Assembly: GCA_010093605.1 (NCBI GenBank)
Contig: MU004183.1
Span: 2,294,001 to 2,358,000 of the forward strand
Direction: 5' to 3'
DNA length: 64,000 bases
Source of the DNA: Lophium mytilinum
Lineage: Eukaryota > Ascomycota > Dothideomycetes > Mytilinidiales > Mytilinidiaceae
Position numbers and translations under genes: made by a program. The notes beneath the pieces are model-generated. The model was not told the origin of the DNA. It searched no databases and saw only the letters and a program-made list of their open reading frames with translations. Of this stretch, positions 1 through 12,239 are shown piece by piece (the first letter of the stretch is position 1; each line of letters opens with the position of its first letter).

Positions 1-35
1 ACAACATCTTTTGTGATTTTGTGAAGACCGCCGAA

Positions 36-1100
36 ATGTCAATGCCAAATATCTCAGAACGAGTGTACATCTGTTGGGTAATCCCTCCCACGTCAATTCC
101 ACCATAGCACCATCCTACCAACATATCTTACTCCCTTCTCAAATAGCAAGGCGACACGCCCTCAGAACCAACCACCACCCTCGTCACGACCTCCAAAGAG
201 AACTATTTTGTCGATATCCGCATCTACAGACGCTTCGACCCCTCGGGACCCGACCTCCCCCTCCCAACCACGGGCGGCCCCATCCAACGTCTCGAATGGG
301 CCTTTGCCGGCATCAGCGAAAGCTGGGACTTTGACACCGACTCCACCAGCTCGGCCCCACCTCTCAGCGACCACGATGTCCAGCAGCAGCAGCAGCCTAA
401 GAACGCCCGCTGGTGGCACTGGGTCGACTCCACCTTCCCCCTCTTCCCTGCCCACTGGCTACCCGCCACCATGGCCTACGAGCAGGCCTTCGCCCGCCCG
501 CCACACGTCATGAGCAGCATCTCGGAGGACCCCTTTGTCGACATCGCCTCGCCAACCTTCTCGAACGCGTCGACGCTGCTCGCCGGCGACGCTGCGGCCA
601 CGACGACGCTCCCGCCGACGACTCTCCCACCGCTGACGCGCTTCGCGCCCGTCCTGGACGCCGGCGTACTGCACCCCGTGCCGCACGATGCGGCGCTGAC
701 GCTGGAGACGGGAGTTATGCCGCACCCAGCTACGGGGCTGCAGACGCCGTACGAGGAGATGTGGCGGGATGTCGTAATTGAGGCCGCGGAGGAGGAGAAG
801 GGGCGGTGTAGTGTTGTGCTGACGCTGGAGATGGCGGAAATCTGCGCGAGGGGGGTGCTGGTCAGGGTGGGCCAGTGGTGTCAGGGGGTGTTGATGATTG
901 GGACGCAGATTACGTGTGAGCGGTGGGAGTTTGTCAGCGGAGAGGGGGCCAAGGGGGAGTGGGTGAGGAGGGTGAGGATAGGGGATGGGTTCTTGCCTAC
1001 GGGCGTGGTGTTTAGCATGGCGGAGGTGAAGGTGGGGGATGTTTGTAGGAAGGAGGCCATGGTGTGGGTTGTGAGGGAGAAGTTTGAGTGGAGTGAGTGA
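36..1100 (+). CDS. hri1: HRI1 family protein
   Basis: Two exons, 36-77 and 147-1100, joined in phase 0 across a 69-nt intron (GTAATC...AAATAG), give 331 aa. An ATG at 36 is followed by a second in-frame ATG at 42, so either could be used. The first exon reads MSMPNISERVYICW. The second carries the family's NYFVDIRIY segment, then LEWAFAG and WWHWVDS, and ends with a beta-rich C-terminal half. These tryptophan-rich segments are what I recognise as HRI1. In yeast, Hri1 binds the casein kinase Hrr25 and the translocon subunit Sec72, but its biochemical role is unknown. It runs convergently into the methyltransferase gene at 1511. Only 35 bases precede the start, so the promoter lies outside the window. 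Confidence 0.85.
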
Positions 1101-1510
1101 GGGGGCTTTGGGTATTGGGCCGAGGTCTGAAAGGGGTTTTGGTGTCTTGAATTCAGGTTTGGAGGTTGTATAATGAGTTTGGTTTCTAAAGAGCTACCTA
1201 CTAGAACTCCCGAAGACTTAATAGCTCCTTCACAGTAGTAGCAAATGCTCATTCTACACATGCATAACGAAATTTCCGAATTGTCCAAACTTATTATAAT
1301 ACGGAAGCCTATAGCTTCTCCCCGGAAAGACGTTGGTCAGTCTGATATAGGCTACAGGCAGCTTTGCTTCATATTCTCTGTGCCATCCGATATTGTACGA
1401 GAGCTTGATTCCTACCGAATTCTCATAATCTAGTATGTATGTACATCTTATACAACCCCAAGGGTGCAAGGATCAGACCACCTCAACATTCCGCCCAACA
1501 GCCTTCCCGC
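1101..1510. other. convergent intergenic gap, no gene seen
   Basis: This is 410 bases between two converging genes. It probably holds both 3' UTRs. I see no credible reading frame, RNA gene or repeat. Confidence 0.6.
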
Positions 1511-3139
1511 CTAAGTTCCCACATCCCCCCCAAACCCAACCGGCCGCCTACCCTCTTTCCCAGGCACATGCGGCACAATCGCCATGGCCTTATATATCCG
1601 CCCCATCCCCGTCGGGCCCCGATCCACCAACCGCTTCCACCCTTCCTCAATCCTATCCACCCCCTCTTCCCCTTTCTTCCCCCTCGCCTTCCGCACCAGC
1701 ACCTCCGCTCGCTCCCGAATCCCCATCGCGCCCAGCCACACCCCCTGCTCGACCGGCCCATGCACCTCCACCCCCGGCGACGCCTTGATCGCCGCCTCGG
1801 CCAGCGCCACAAAGTCCACATCCGCCGAGATGTCGACTCTGCCCGGCGCCGCGAGCGGGGAGACGGGCGTGTGGGCGCGGATGCCGCGGAGCGAGTTGGT
1901 GGGGATCGTGGCCGAGGGGCCGTAGTCCAGGATCAAGGCCGCGCCAGATGGAGGCGAGGCGGCGGCGTCGGTGGAGCCGCCGATGCGGGTCGCGAAGTCG
2001 GCGGCGTAGGAGAGGGACTCCGGGGAGATTTCGATGATGGAGCCGGGGGTTTTGGCGAGGGCGGTGTAGCGCGGGGAGGTGAGGGGGAGGTATTGGCTGT
2101 GCGGGGTCGGGGCGGTGGAGAGGGTGAGTTGGAAGTCGAGGGGGGAAGGGGTGGTGGAGGAGGGGGAGTGTTCGGGGGTTGGGGAGATGAGGAGTTCGCG
2201 CCATTGGGAGCTTGGGGGGGCTTTTGGGCGGGGGATTGGGCCGGTGGGGGTGAGGATGGGGGAGGTGTCGGGGGTGGGTTCTATGCTTTGGAAGACGTGG
2301 ATTGGGAGGGCGTCGAAGAATTCGTGGGCGATAATGAAGGGTGATTTCGTGGCGTCTTATGGTTGTTAGCATCAAGTAAAGTGTCATATTAAACAGAAAA
2401 CCAACCCTTGGGTATAAATCTGATATCCTCACACCAGATGATGTTGAGATTTTCGAAGTATTTGCACTTGCTCTGAAAGCCGATATCAATCTCTTCCATG
2501 ACTGCATCACCGCAGAGCAACTTCTTCTGAGCATCCCGTAGGGACGGACTGGCTTCGATCATGTAGATGGCCTCGACACTGTCAGCCATGGGCTTGAAGT
2601 TTCGAATTGTCTGTGCTCTGTCAGTCTATAATCCATGATTCTCAACGAATCGAGGACGCATACGCGCAACATATCATCCATCAAAGTACCTCGGCCAGGT
2701 CCAACCTCCATTATGTGCACTCCCGAGCTCTTTTTGCCCTGGGCAATCCATTCTGCAACGACCCAGACGCCAACTAACTCTCCAAAGACCTGAGATATCT
2801 CAGGAGAAGTTATAAAGTCCCCCTTCCTCCCGAATTGATCCCCTTCATCATTACGGCTGGTGTAGTATCCTCCGTCGGGCGATGTGAGGCATTGGCGCAT
2901 GTAAGCTGCTACGGAGACTGGGCCGGTTGTCTTTATTTGAATCAGATATTGTTATACTAGACAAGAAGGGAAGAAAATACCGTTATAGCCTCAGCTAGCG
3001 ATTTGGCAAGCGGCGTCGACCACTGTCGACTCTCTGACGACGACCATCTCGCGCCGCTGGCAAATGAGGGGCGCGCGACAGGGCGCTGGCGGAGGCATCG
3101 AGATACGGCGGTCGCGATGCTGCGGGGATTGGCTTTCAT
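1511..3139 (-). CDS. ndufaf7: NDUFAF7/MidA-type mitochondrial protein arginine methyltransferase
   Basis: Four exons on the minus strand (3139-2981, 2930-2664, 2610-2406, 2355-1511) give 491 aa with every junction in phase. The N-terminus (MKANPRSIATAVSRCLRQRP) is basic and hydroxylated, as in a mitochondrial presequence. The SAM-dependent fold shows at about residues 92-104 (FITSPEISQVFGE) and at the glycine-rich loop EVGPGRGT near residue 128. Further on come AHEFFDALPIHVF and ILDYGPSA. These are hallmarks of the DUF185/MidA family. Human NDUFAF7 methylates an arginine of NDUFS2 during complex I assembly; the same role here is inferred. Intron 3 has a less common GTTGGT donor. The gene is head-to-head with the kinase at 3300. 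Confidence 0.92.
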
Positions 3140-3299
3140 ACCGGGGCTATATAATGCGCGCAGTCCATGATGAGGGAAACAAGTTAGAATGAATCGCGTA
3201 CTTGAAATTTGGTGTTTCACCGAGGCTGCAGGTGGAGCTATGACATCTTTCCTCACCACCAACCTCAATATCTCGCGACCACGACAAGCTGTAGCGAAC
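3140..3299. promoter_or_regulatory. short bidirectional promoter
   Basis: Only 160 bases separate the divergent start codons of the NDUFAF7-like gene and the CDK11-like gene, so both must share this control region. I cannot point to a specific factor site. Confidence 0.55.
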
Positions 3300-4840
3300 A
3301 TGGCTGGTGGCGCATCTAGGTGGGCGAACGACAAGGAGGACGAAGTGCTTGAAGCTCAGCGCAAGAAGGAGAAGGAAGAAAAGAAGCGCGCGAAGCTTGA
3401 AAAGCAGCGCAAGCTTGAAGAAGCAGAAGCTAGGCGCAAGCAGGCTGCTGAACCTGAGTCCACCCAGGGACTGCAAAATGAAGTAGAGAGGCCGGTAAAA
3501 AGAAGGAGGCTATCGAATGAGCGAGACGATGGGGATGTGCCAGATCAGCCACGGCGATTGATGCGTTTTGTGGCACCTGAATGGGGACCCTGCAGGCACG
3601 TAGACAATTTCGAGCGCCTCAACCATATTGAGGAAGGGTCCTATGGCTGGGTCTCAAGAGCCCGGGAGACAGCTACTGGAGAGGTGGTAGCGCTTAAGAA
3701 ATTGAAGATGGACAACCTGAATGATGGGTTTCCTGTCACGGCATTGCGCGAAATTCAAACACTGAAAGAGTCGAGGCACCGACATGTTGTCGATCTGAGG
3801 GAGGTGGTCGTTGGCGATACCCTAGATGAGTTCGTAACATCTATGCATCTATCTCCTAAGACGGTATGGCTGATTGAGAGCAGTGTCTTTTTGGTCATGG
3901 AATTCTTAGAACATGATCTTAAGACTTTACAGGAAGACATGGCGGAACCCTTCCTGCCCTCAGAGATCAAAACACTACTCATACAGCTTTCCTCTGCTGT
4001 AGAATTCCTACACGATCACTGGATTCTCCATGTACGTACAATCACTCAATCTGGTAGACTAGCTAGCTAATCCGTGAACAGAGAGACCTGAAAACCTCAA
4101 ATGTACGCCAACAGCACTATGTCACTTTCCCAACCCCTTCTAACATCTCTTAGATCCTAATGAACAACCGCGGCGAACTCAAACTCGCCGACTTCGGCAT
4201 GGCCCGCTACTTCGGCGACCCATCCCCGCCAAAAATGACCCAACTCGTCGTCACCCTCTGGTATCGCGCCCCCGAACTCCTCCTCGGCACCACAACCTAC
4301 GGCAAGCCCGTCGACATGTGGAGCGTCGGCTGCATCTTCGGCGAGCTGCTGACCAAAGCGCCCCTCCTCCAAGGCAAGAACGAAGTCGACGAGCTGGCGA
4401 AGATCTTCGAGCTCTGCGGCATCCCCACCGAAGATTCGTGGCCCGGCTTCAAACGCCTGCCGAACGCGAAGAGCCTGAGGCTCCCGCGAACCCCTCAGAC
4501 ACAGGGCTCGATTATCCGGTCGAAGTTTCCGTTTCTAACGGGTGCAGGGGCGGCGTTGTTGACGAGTCTGTTGTCGCTGAACCCCGAGCGGAGGCCGTCG
4601 GCTGCGGAAATGCTGGCGCATCCCTATTTCAAAGAAGACCCCAGGCCGAAAGCGACGGCGATGTTTCCAACGTTCCCTAGCAAGGCGGGACAGGAGAAGC
4701 GGAGGAGAGTGGCGAGTCCGAGTGCGCCGCAGAGGGGGCAGGCGCCGAAGATTGATGCCGGGGAGGTGGACTTCAGTGGCATCTTTGCAGGGAGGGACTT
4801 GGAGGAGAGCGGTGCTGGATTCCAACTAAAGTTGGTGTAG
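3300..4840 (+). CDS. ppk23: CDK11/PITSLRE-like cyclin-dependent kinase
   Basis: Exons 3300-4031, 4082-4102 and 4154-4840 give 479 aa. The 21-nt middle exon encodes RDLKTSN and completes the catalytic loop LHRDLKTSN. I chose the ATG at 3300 (MAGGASRW) because what follows is the charged coiled-coil lead (EEKKRAKLEKQRK) typical of fungal CDK11. Upstream in-frame starts would add residues of no recognisable kind. The kinase core shows IEEGSYGW (EEG instead of GEG, normal for CDK11), ALKKLKM, the PVTALRE version of the PITSLRE helix, LADFGMAR and VVTLWYRAPELL. The closest named relative I recall is fission yeast Ppk23. CDK11 kinases act in transcription and splicing; the role here is inferred from family. 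Confidence 0.88.
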
Positions 4841-6485
4841 GTAGCAGCTACGAGTCGGGTCAGGGGCCGTGATGGGTTACAGCGAAACTTGAATTTCTCA
4901 GTGACCACCTCAGACGGTGGCGAAATGTGTGCACAGACTGGACCTAAGACCTGTCACCCTACATGATATGATGTCTATAAGTTTATTGAGGCACCAAAAG
5001 CAATAGTAGGATGATGGCCCAAGACCTTCGGCGAGGCCGGTCCAGGTCTCGTGCGTTCACGCCCGTGATATGAAGAGAATGGTATGTCACGAGACTCTCC
5101 CCTGATAGCGAGCGCTAGTACCAAGTAACGAGCGTGGCATGTGAGGTGGCACGTTGTGTCTCTTCCTATGACAGCCTCACTACTTATTAGACGTTACCCA
5201 TCTCCGTAGTATGTTTAGCTGGTCTAGGCCTACTATCTTACCCTCATTGACACCATAGCCCTTCACTATTCTGCCTCGCCTTCGTAAGAGGTACCGAGAT
5301 CGCACGAGAGACCGGCACATCAGGTGCCTCGTTCGTATCTGCCTCGCCATCACCTATATGTTGTTAATCCCCGTTATACGAGCATCTAGCCATGCGTCCA
5401 TTTCGTTTCCTGCGCTGTTACTGGAAGCCTTCACTGATCACGGACTGGACCAGAACATTCTCCAAGATTCCTCGAACCACTGCTCCCGTGGCAAAATGCA
5501 CCTGTTAAGAGCAGGTCCAGCAGCTCAAGCGGCATCCTTTATTTCGTTTAACCTTGACGTTGGCCTCCCTACCGGCGGCCCTGCCCAACCGGCTCTCCGG
5601 CGAGCACGGATCGGCGATCAAGTTCCTTTTGACCTGCCAGGAGCCAACCATAGACCGCTGCCACCTCCCGTCTAACGGCTTACGTACGTGTCCACTCGCA
5701 AGACCCTCCGCGCGGTGAAGGCGACATGCAAGAGCTTCCAAGGTTGTACTGGTGTGGTGGAGACTGGGGCAAAGCAGGTTTGAATCTTGAAGGCTATTTG
5801 AACTACAATCGTGCCAACGCCGCAGACGTGAGAGAGTGAAAGGATGGTATGGAGGACTTTGTAAGTACATAGAAGAGATCGAGAGCTGATGTTTTTATTG
5901 CAGGCATTGTCTGAGCTGGCAAAGATACGAGGTTTTGACGGAGACGGACAAACCTCCGAGGAGAACAACATTCGCTACTGTTTCGACCACAATACGGAAG
6001 GGGATGTTACAAACAACGAGACGTGGAATGGAAAGATACTGCGAGAAGGACGTGGACGGCTCGAAGGAAGAGTTGGAAAGGTGTCGTCGAGTGTCACGAT
6101 CCCCCGTTGCCCAGAACCTTCGGGAGGGCCGAGCCACACTGGAGCACGAGAGTATCATCTGACGGCGTGGACTACAGTGGCACACCAGTCAAGGCTAGGC
6201 TAAACCCCCTTGGATATTGTATCCTACGCAGCAGCGCTTCTGACTTCGTTCTTGCAGATTCGAAAGTGTTCCCGGGGTCCTCCCAACCGACGACCACACC
6301 TCACCCTCCCTCCGTCCCTCCCTCCTTACCGCCGAATACTCCGAACACCGCTACATCTTGCTATTCAAACAAGAGTCATCGCGCATCACCGTGGATACTC
6401 CCTCGACGCGCTGTATAACTTCATCTCCTCTCGCTTTCGTTTTCGTCAAATTCGTAACGTCGGCCTCGGAGTGCATCATACCTCT
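4841..6485. other. long intergenic stretch, no supported gene
   Basis: This is 1.6 kb between the 3' ends of the kinase and the minus-strand TPR gene. Reading frames are short and compositionally unlike proteins. I see no tRNA or recognisable transposon. Part of it must serve as 3' UTR for both genes. Confidence 0.5.
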
Positions 6486-7675
6486 TCAGCGACTAGACGC
6501 GCCCGCCTCGACGACTTCCTCTCGGCCTGCAACATCTACATCCTCATACTCCCTCGCTTCTTCTCTACATGTTCCTAGCAGCGTTGTCAAGTGCCGCCGC
6601 ACTTCTGGATGAAAATTGCTCGCCGACGCCCCCTCTGCTAGCTCCAACGCCTCCTCCCCCTTCGACATCGCCTCGAACAAATCCGCCGACTCCTTGGCGC
6701 GTGTGTACCGCACGTATAGCGCATGTGCCAGCCGAGACAGGATATGCGGGAGAAACGAGCTGCCGTCGCCCCTGCCCGCCTGCTCCGCCTTCTGCAGCGT
6801 GATGACGGTCTCCTCGATATGCAGGAACTGCTCGTTCTGGTCGTAGAGGGCGCGCAGACAGCTCGCGAGGTTCAGCAGCCGGGTGGGCAGCCGAGCATCG
6901 CTGGCATCCGTCTTGTCGACGGCTTCCTTCGCAAACGAGACGGCTTGCTCGAGATGCTCCACCTCGCCCTCCTTCTCGTACATGGACAGGTACATGGTCG
7001 AGAGGTCGTTGTGCACGGTGGCGGCATTGCTGCCACTGGCTGCCAGCGAGTCCTTTGCTTTCCGGATCGCGGCCTCGATGTCTTCGGTGGCGCCGTCGGC
7101 TTCGTACCGCGTGCACAGCGCGTTCGCCTGGTTCATGAGGATGACGGCCTGCAGGCCCGACTCCTCGGTCAAGCTGCGCAGTGCCTCGCCGTAGACATTG
7201 ATTGCGTCGTCCAGGTCTTTGCGGTCGCCGAATCTCTCATACCGGAGCGTCAGGCGGCTGCCCTGCAGCGCATGCCACTGTGCCGCCCTCGAGTGCCCTG
7301 GTGGTTGCTGGAAGCTAGCGCGGGCCCCAGACACGCAAGCGTCTCTGCTGCGCGAGTTTGCGCGCTGCAGGTCGTCGTCATTCCCTGTTATTTCGTACTT
7401 TGAGAAGTATAGATCGGCTAGTCGGTCGAGGTGCACCGCCTGGAATGCCGGCTGGGTAGTTGTAGCCGTCCGGGACGCCTCGACGGTAGCTGCTTCGAGC
7501 TGCTGGATGGCAGCCTCAATCGTTTCTAACGTCTGCGGCGGCTCATCCTCAGAAATACCTGGAACCCGTGTTAAAGGCCTTCTCGAACGTCGTGGACAGT
7601 TGTGGAACGCTGCTGAAGATCTTTCTGGCACTTACGATCACCTGACGAGCCTGGACGAGGTGGCGACATCGACAT
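6486..7675 (-). CDS. TPR-repeat protein
   Basis: Exon 1 (7675-7636, MSMSPPRPGSSGD) and exon 2 (7558-6486) join in phase 1 across a 77-nt intron with a strong GTAAGT donor, giving 370 aa. The body is a chain of degenerate TPR units marked by LADLYFSKYEITGNDDDLQ, ALCTRYEADGATEDIEAAI, YLSMYEKEGEVEHLEQAV and ALYVRYTRAKESADLFEAM. This TPR flavour normally forms the N-terminal arm of fungal and bacterial CHAT-domain (caspase-like) proteins. No CHAT domain follows here: the protein ends shortly after the repeats. It could be a stand-alone scaffold or a shortened CHAT relative. No enzymatic motif is seen. Confidence 0.75.
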
Positions 7676-9731
7676 GGTGGGGGCAGAAGACTATGATCAA
7701 AAAAGTCCCGACGACGCCTACATCTGCCTGACTTGTCGCATGTCTTTTAAAAATTAGCTCTGCTCTCGCCAGACAGAATGGTGGTCGTCTCCCGGGAAAG
7801 GTTCAAGGCACCTTCGAAGGGCACGTCAGACTCGCTGCCCGAACCTTGGCAATCGGCGGAGCTGCTGAGCCAATCTGCACAAGATCTCCACGCTCTGCTC
7901 GCTATGATGTGACTATCATGGCACTATACAGAGAGGGGTCCAGAAATGGTCGTAGTTGAGTGATGCGCGCCCGCCTAGACATGCGGCATGCAGTGCCGGA
8001 CGAGCAAGCGATCTCTACCGAAGCGCCCCCTTCCTGGAGAATGATGGGCTTCTGGCCAAATCCCACCCTGTTTGTCGTGCACCGTCACTGAACGTCTTGG
8101 GATTCCTAGCCCTACCGCGTCGAACCTCTGCCACGCCCCATGTGCCTCACATACCCGAGGGCGCGGTGGTCTGACTTATCGCCCCATCGGTATGCAGCTG
8201 CGTCATTGTTTGGCTAGGCTGCGGCTTTGCAGCATGTCGGCTTGTTGCTGGGAGAGGCTGGGTGGGCTGGGCTGTTCGATGCAACGCGCGCATCCTGCCC
8301 GAAATCGTGGTGCAGTCGTGATCTGGCGCTAGGGAGGTAGTGTCGAATCGTACCTTGAGGGTTGTGCTATGTTAAGAGGTAAAGACTACAGTAGACTTCG
8401 CAGCGCCTCAAGGGCTCGGCAATCGCTCCGAGTTGGAATGGAATGTCGGAAGCCTTTTTCGACAAGTCCAACATAGGTAAGTCATCACGCCCTAATAATC
8501 TGGGTCAGAGGACCATCGAAAAACCCTGTGCTGCAAATTTCTTCCAAAAAGCAGCTTCAATCCATCTTTGAACAGCCATTGAGACCACACGACGTGTTTC
8601 GATCAGTAAAAAAAACGACCACGCGACACAAGCTCTCTGAGCAATGGTTCGAGTCGCGAGGGGCTAGCAACGGCTCTGACCAAACAGCAGATGTGATGGC
8701 CAGACATTTCTCGCCTAGAACCGTTTGCAGTCCATTGCGCGAACGCTGGTGATGTCTGACAGGCCGTCTGGCTCGGTGGTCCTATCAGATGATCCTAAAA
8801 GGATCGAGAGATGCGAAAACAGCGGAGACTACCATCGCGAGACGATTCGGTACGGTCGACGGAGCGGAGGACGGAGCATGGCTTTGAAAGCGGCGCTACT
8901 GGGGCCGAAGGCTAGATGGGTCCGTCATGCAGGTACAGATGCGGGCGCGATATCAGGTGAGGTTTAATCCGTGCTGCGTTTTGCGTGGTGAGAGGTGAAG
9001 GAATGCCATTTGTAAAGGAGCGTAACATGTCGGTAGGTAATTTGGATGGCAAAGCTTGCAATTGCGACACAGCGACTGTAAATTGGATGATGGAGTTATC
9101 ACTGTGCAGCTCGAAGACGTTGGAATTGGGTTCCAGGGTCCATCGGGCCATTTGATGCGCATGCCCAGCGAACGGTCTAGACGCTACTCGACTAGGGATC
9201 CAGTCACGTAGTATTGATAGGCATGCCGAGCTATCTCCGTGTTCAAAGACATCGGTTTGATTGATTCAAGTATCTTGCAGATCACGTGCTTGATTACTCG
9301 TAGCGAACGCCCCTCATACCCTCGACTCGACGGCTCAAAAATACTCGACACTGCTGGCGCGGACCAGCAAGAGGGATGGATCACATATCTCTAGTCGATG
9401 CTTTGGCATACAAGTTACACAGATACGTAGTCCCAAAAGTGGAGCAGACTTATGACGAGGCATTGCATAGTTATAATTCCCTGCCCCCCAGTTAGAATCA
9501 TGTCAAGTATCTTCATCCCATTATTCTGTCGTGGCGAATGTACCTCGTGATCATCGTATAGTACAGTACATCATACCCTTCAAGAGCTGAGCAACTCTAC
9601 GCCAAAGTGCAACCACGCGTCGATCAATATGGCGTACGCTCAACCCGACTGGTCCAAAGCTAACGCCTGCTTGGAAACATCACACCGAACGCCAGCGCTG
9701 TGAAAAAAATAAGACCCACCCAAATCAAAGT
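7676..9731. other. 2-kb gene-poor stretch
   Basis: This lies between the start of the TPR gene and the stop of the RING gene, both on the minus strand. It includes the TPR gene promoter. The frames present are short, overlap each other and resemble nothing I know. No RNA gene or ordered repeat was found by eye. Confidence 0.5.
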
Positions 9732-11527
9732 CTACCGCGAGCCATCTCCGCTACGTCTATGGCCCTCGCCATTATCCTGCGACTCGGGTCCTCTACCAGG
9801 ATTTGATCTCGAAGCACCGCCAGGGGTACCAGAACTGTTCGATGCCTCCCCTTCAGGAACAGTGTCAGTACCTCTCCTCGTACGGACACTGAAAACTTCT
9901 TGGAGGCGGGCGCTCATCCTCTTTCTCCGAGATGCATCCAGCGGCTCATCGGGATTCCCTCCAGCTCCACCTGTATTAGCTGCAGTGCTGGAGTCTGCCG
10001 GGACGTCTTCGGCCTGTCTACGCTCCTCTCTCAAACGTCGTAATGCAGCAAGACGTTCCTCGGTGGTCGCATTTGGCCTCGATCGAAGACTGAGCATATC
10101 ACGAAGAGCAGAACGGCGACGGTGAGAAGGCTCCGCTTCAGGTTCAAGAGGCGGGGCTAGAAGCTCTGGCGAGTCTGCGTCTTGACTGTTGCGATTTGAT
10201 GTGGAGTCTGACGTAGTAGGACGTAGGTCGATACGGCTGTTGATATATCAGTACGAGTTAAGTTCGAGGAGGGGAACCACGCGATCTTACCAGAGAGGGC
10301 ACGTGCCAGATACGTTCAAAAGCCAAGGATCGACACAAGCGGGGTGGAACTTGTGATTGCATGGGAGCACCCGAATATCCTGGCCTTTCTCGAAGTCATC
10401 TGTGCAGATTGAACAGCCAAGCGCTTCGTCTGACGATGAGCCTGGAGTGCCGGTGGCTATTACTGGTAGAGGCTCGGCAGCTGAGATGCCATTTTCCTCT
10501 CCGGATTCTCCGTGAAGATGACTATGTTCAGGAGCAGAAGGCGTATCGGTGATTTCCTGGCTGCTGCTCTGGGTGCCTGTTTCGTGAGTGTTGTCCGCGG
10601 CGCCCACATCGCGGGTTTCAGAAGTGGACGCCAATTCCACGTCCGTAGGCTTGGGCGCCTCCCGCTCCCCAAACTTGACGATTGGTAGCGTATCCAACAT
10701 AGCCCGTGCAAGACCTCTAGCTCTGCTCTGTCGAGGTCGGCCCATCATATCCCGGGGTCCATATCGTTCCGGATTGCGATGCGCTCTAATTGCACCAGTG
10801 ACAATGATGATTAGGAAAAGCGCAGTGATTATTCCTGTAATGCTGTACAAAATAATCATGGCGACTGCCGTTGACGGAGAGGGCCCCAATGGATTGCCAT
10901 TGGAGTTGTTCGAGTTGGTGCCATTACCGTCACTTGTGCCGTTGTGCACGATAGTTATGAAGAAGTGCTGAGAAGGCGGGAGCGGTGGTTTTGTCAAGTC
11001 GTTGACTATTGTAGAGGATTCGGAGGAGTTGGTCATGGAGTATATAACAGACTGTGTTATCGAAGCAAAAGGTTTGTCGAGCTGACAGAAATTGAAGGTA
11101 GTGCTATAAAGAATGGCGGCTGTCGCGTTCTGGCCATCCGCTCGCTGCAGGAGACCAGCGGCATCGATGTTCCCTGGGTAGTCTGACGCATCGCAGCTGA
11201 TATAGGCTATGTTGCCCTCGGTCAAATTGGCCACGGTATCGGTGGTTGTAAGGAAGAGGGTTCCTGTCAGGCCGGGTGGGGGCTATCGATAGTCAGTTCC
11301 GTGTGGGCCTGATCGACATGAGAAGATGGTTACAGTACCATATTTTTATTCGCGGCTGAGTCGGTCAAAGCGACAAGTTCCGCGATAGTCGACATCTGCG
11401 AGGTAGCCATCAATTGAAAGGTGCCCGAGGGCTGTGCGCTGGACGTGTTCGAGGACACGACCTGCTGAGCTGCCGCCATGGACCAGAGCAGCGCCAGTGC
11501 CAGCCAGATGGCCGGGAAAGAAGCCAT
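9732..11527 (-). CDS. membrane-anchored RING-H2 E3 ubiquitin ligase (PA-TM-RING type)
   Basis: Exons 11527-11339, 11282-10291 and 10236-9732 give 561 aa. The start MASFPAIWLALALLWSMAAA is a signal peptide. A luminal region of about 180 residues with many N-x-S/T sites follows, in the place of a protease-associated domain. One transmembrane helix lies near residues 202-226 (IILYSITGIITALFLIIIV). The RING-H2 finger spans about residues 353-394 (CSIC, LPCNHKFHPAC, TCPLC), with the last cysteine completed across intron 2. All eight zinc ligands (C3H2C3) are present. The tail is acidic, basic and low in complexity. PA-TM-RING ligases work in endosomal, vacuolar or Golgi membranes; the location is inferred from the layout. 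Confidence 0.85.
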
Positions 11528-12239
11528 GGTAGACGAAGCTGCCGTATACCGTCGAGGGACCGAGAAAAGCGGCACGTCGAGAGCGAAGTAAGGGCAGTAA
11601 CGCAGTGGATGATTACGAGTGAAGTATAATAGCGGGGTTTCCGGGAACGGCGAGCATATCTCAAAGTCGCCTGGAAACAGTTCTTGTTAAAAAGCAAAGT
11701 AGATGCGGGCGAGTGGGTGGCAGCATAGCCCTATACACGCGGAGGCGGCGGCATGGCAGTGTGAGAAGTTGGCCGGTGAAGCCGCTTGGGAGTGGTGAAT
11801 GCAAGGACGGAACCGTGTTAGAGGTGCGAAACTCGGCGTTCAATCTGACTGGCGCGCCCTCTCATCCACTAACGTCCGTCGCAAAACCGCCTATAGGCTG
11901 AAACTGGACATGTCTCGCTCCTTTGTCAGATCTTGCACTGCCCCAACATTGTCATCCACCGCCCAGTGATAAATCGCATCTGCTGCTTCTATCGTGACTG
12001 TCTTCCGAGATTTGGAATCCATTCAGCCCTCGACTGTCTTCTGAGATTTGAAATTTGTTTAGCCGTCGTCATCATCTATGAGCCGTCCACTTCCGCGCGA
12101 AGAATCAATAGTCAGGTATGCTGTCTTGCGCCACCTTGGCCGTCATAAACCACCCAAATGAGCAAGCGCCCGCATCTGGCCTCGGATACGTACGATGCCG
12201 TGGGGAAGAGCTAGCTAGGTACTATGTAGAACTACGGGG

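Noticed and set aside
1439-2344. 301-codon plus-strand frame
   Set aside because: It lies antisense to the last exon of the NDUFAF7-like gene. Composition is Arg/Gly-rich, as expected of a GC-rich shadow frame.
6723-7403. 226-codon plus-strand frame
   Set aside because: Antisense to the TPR gene, whose repeats and splice signals are convincing.
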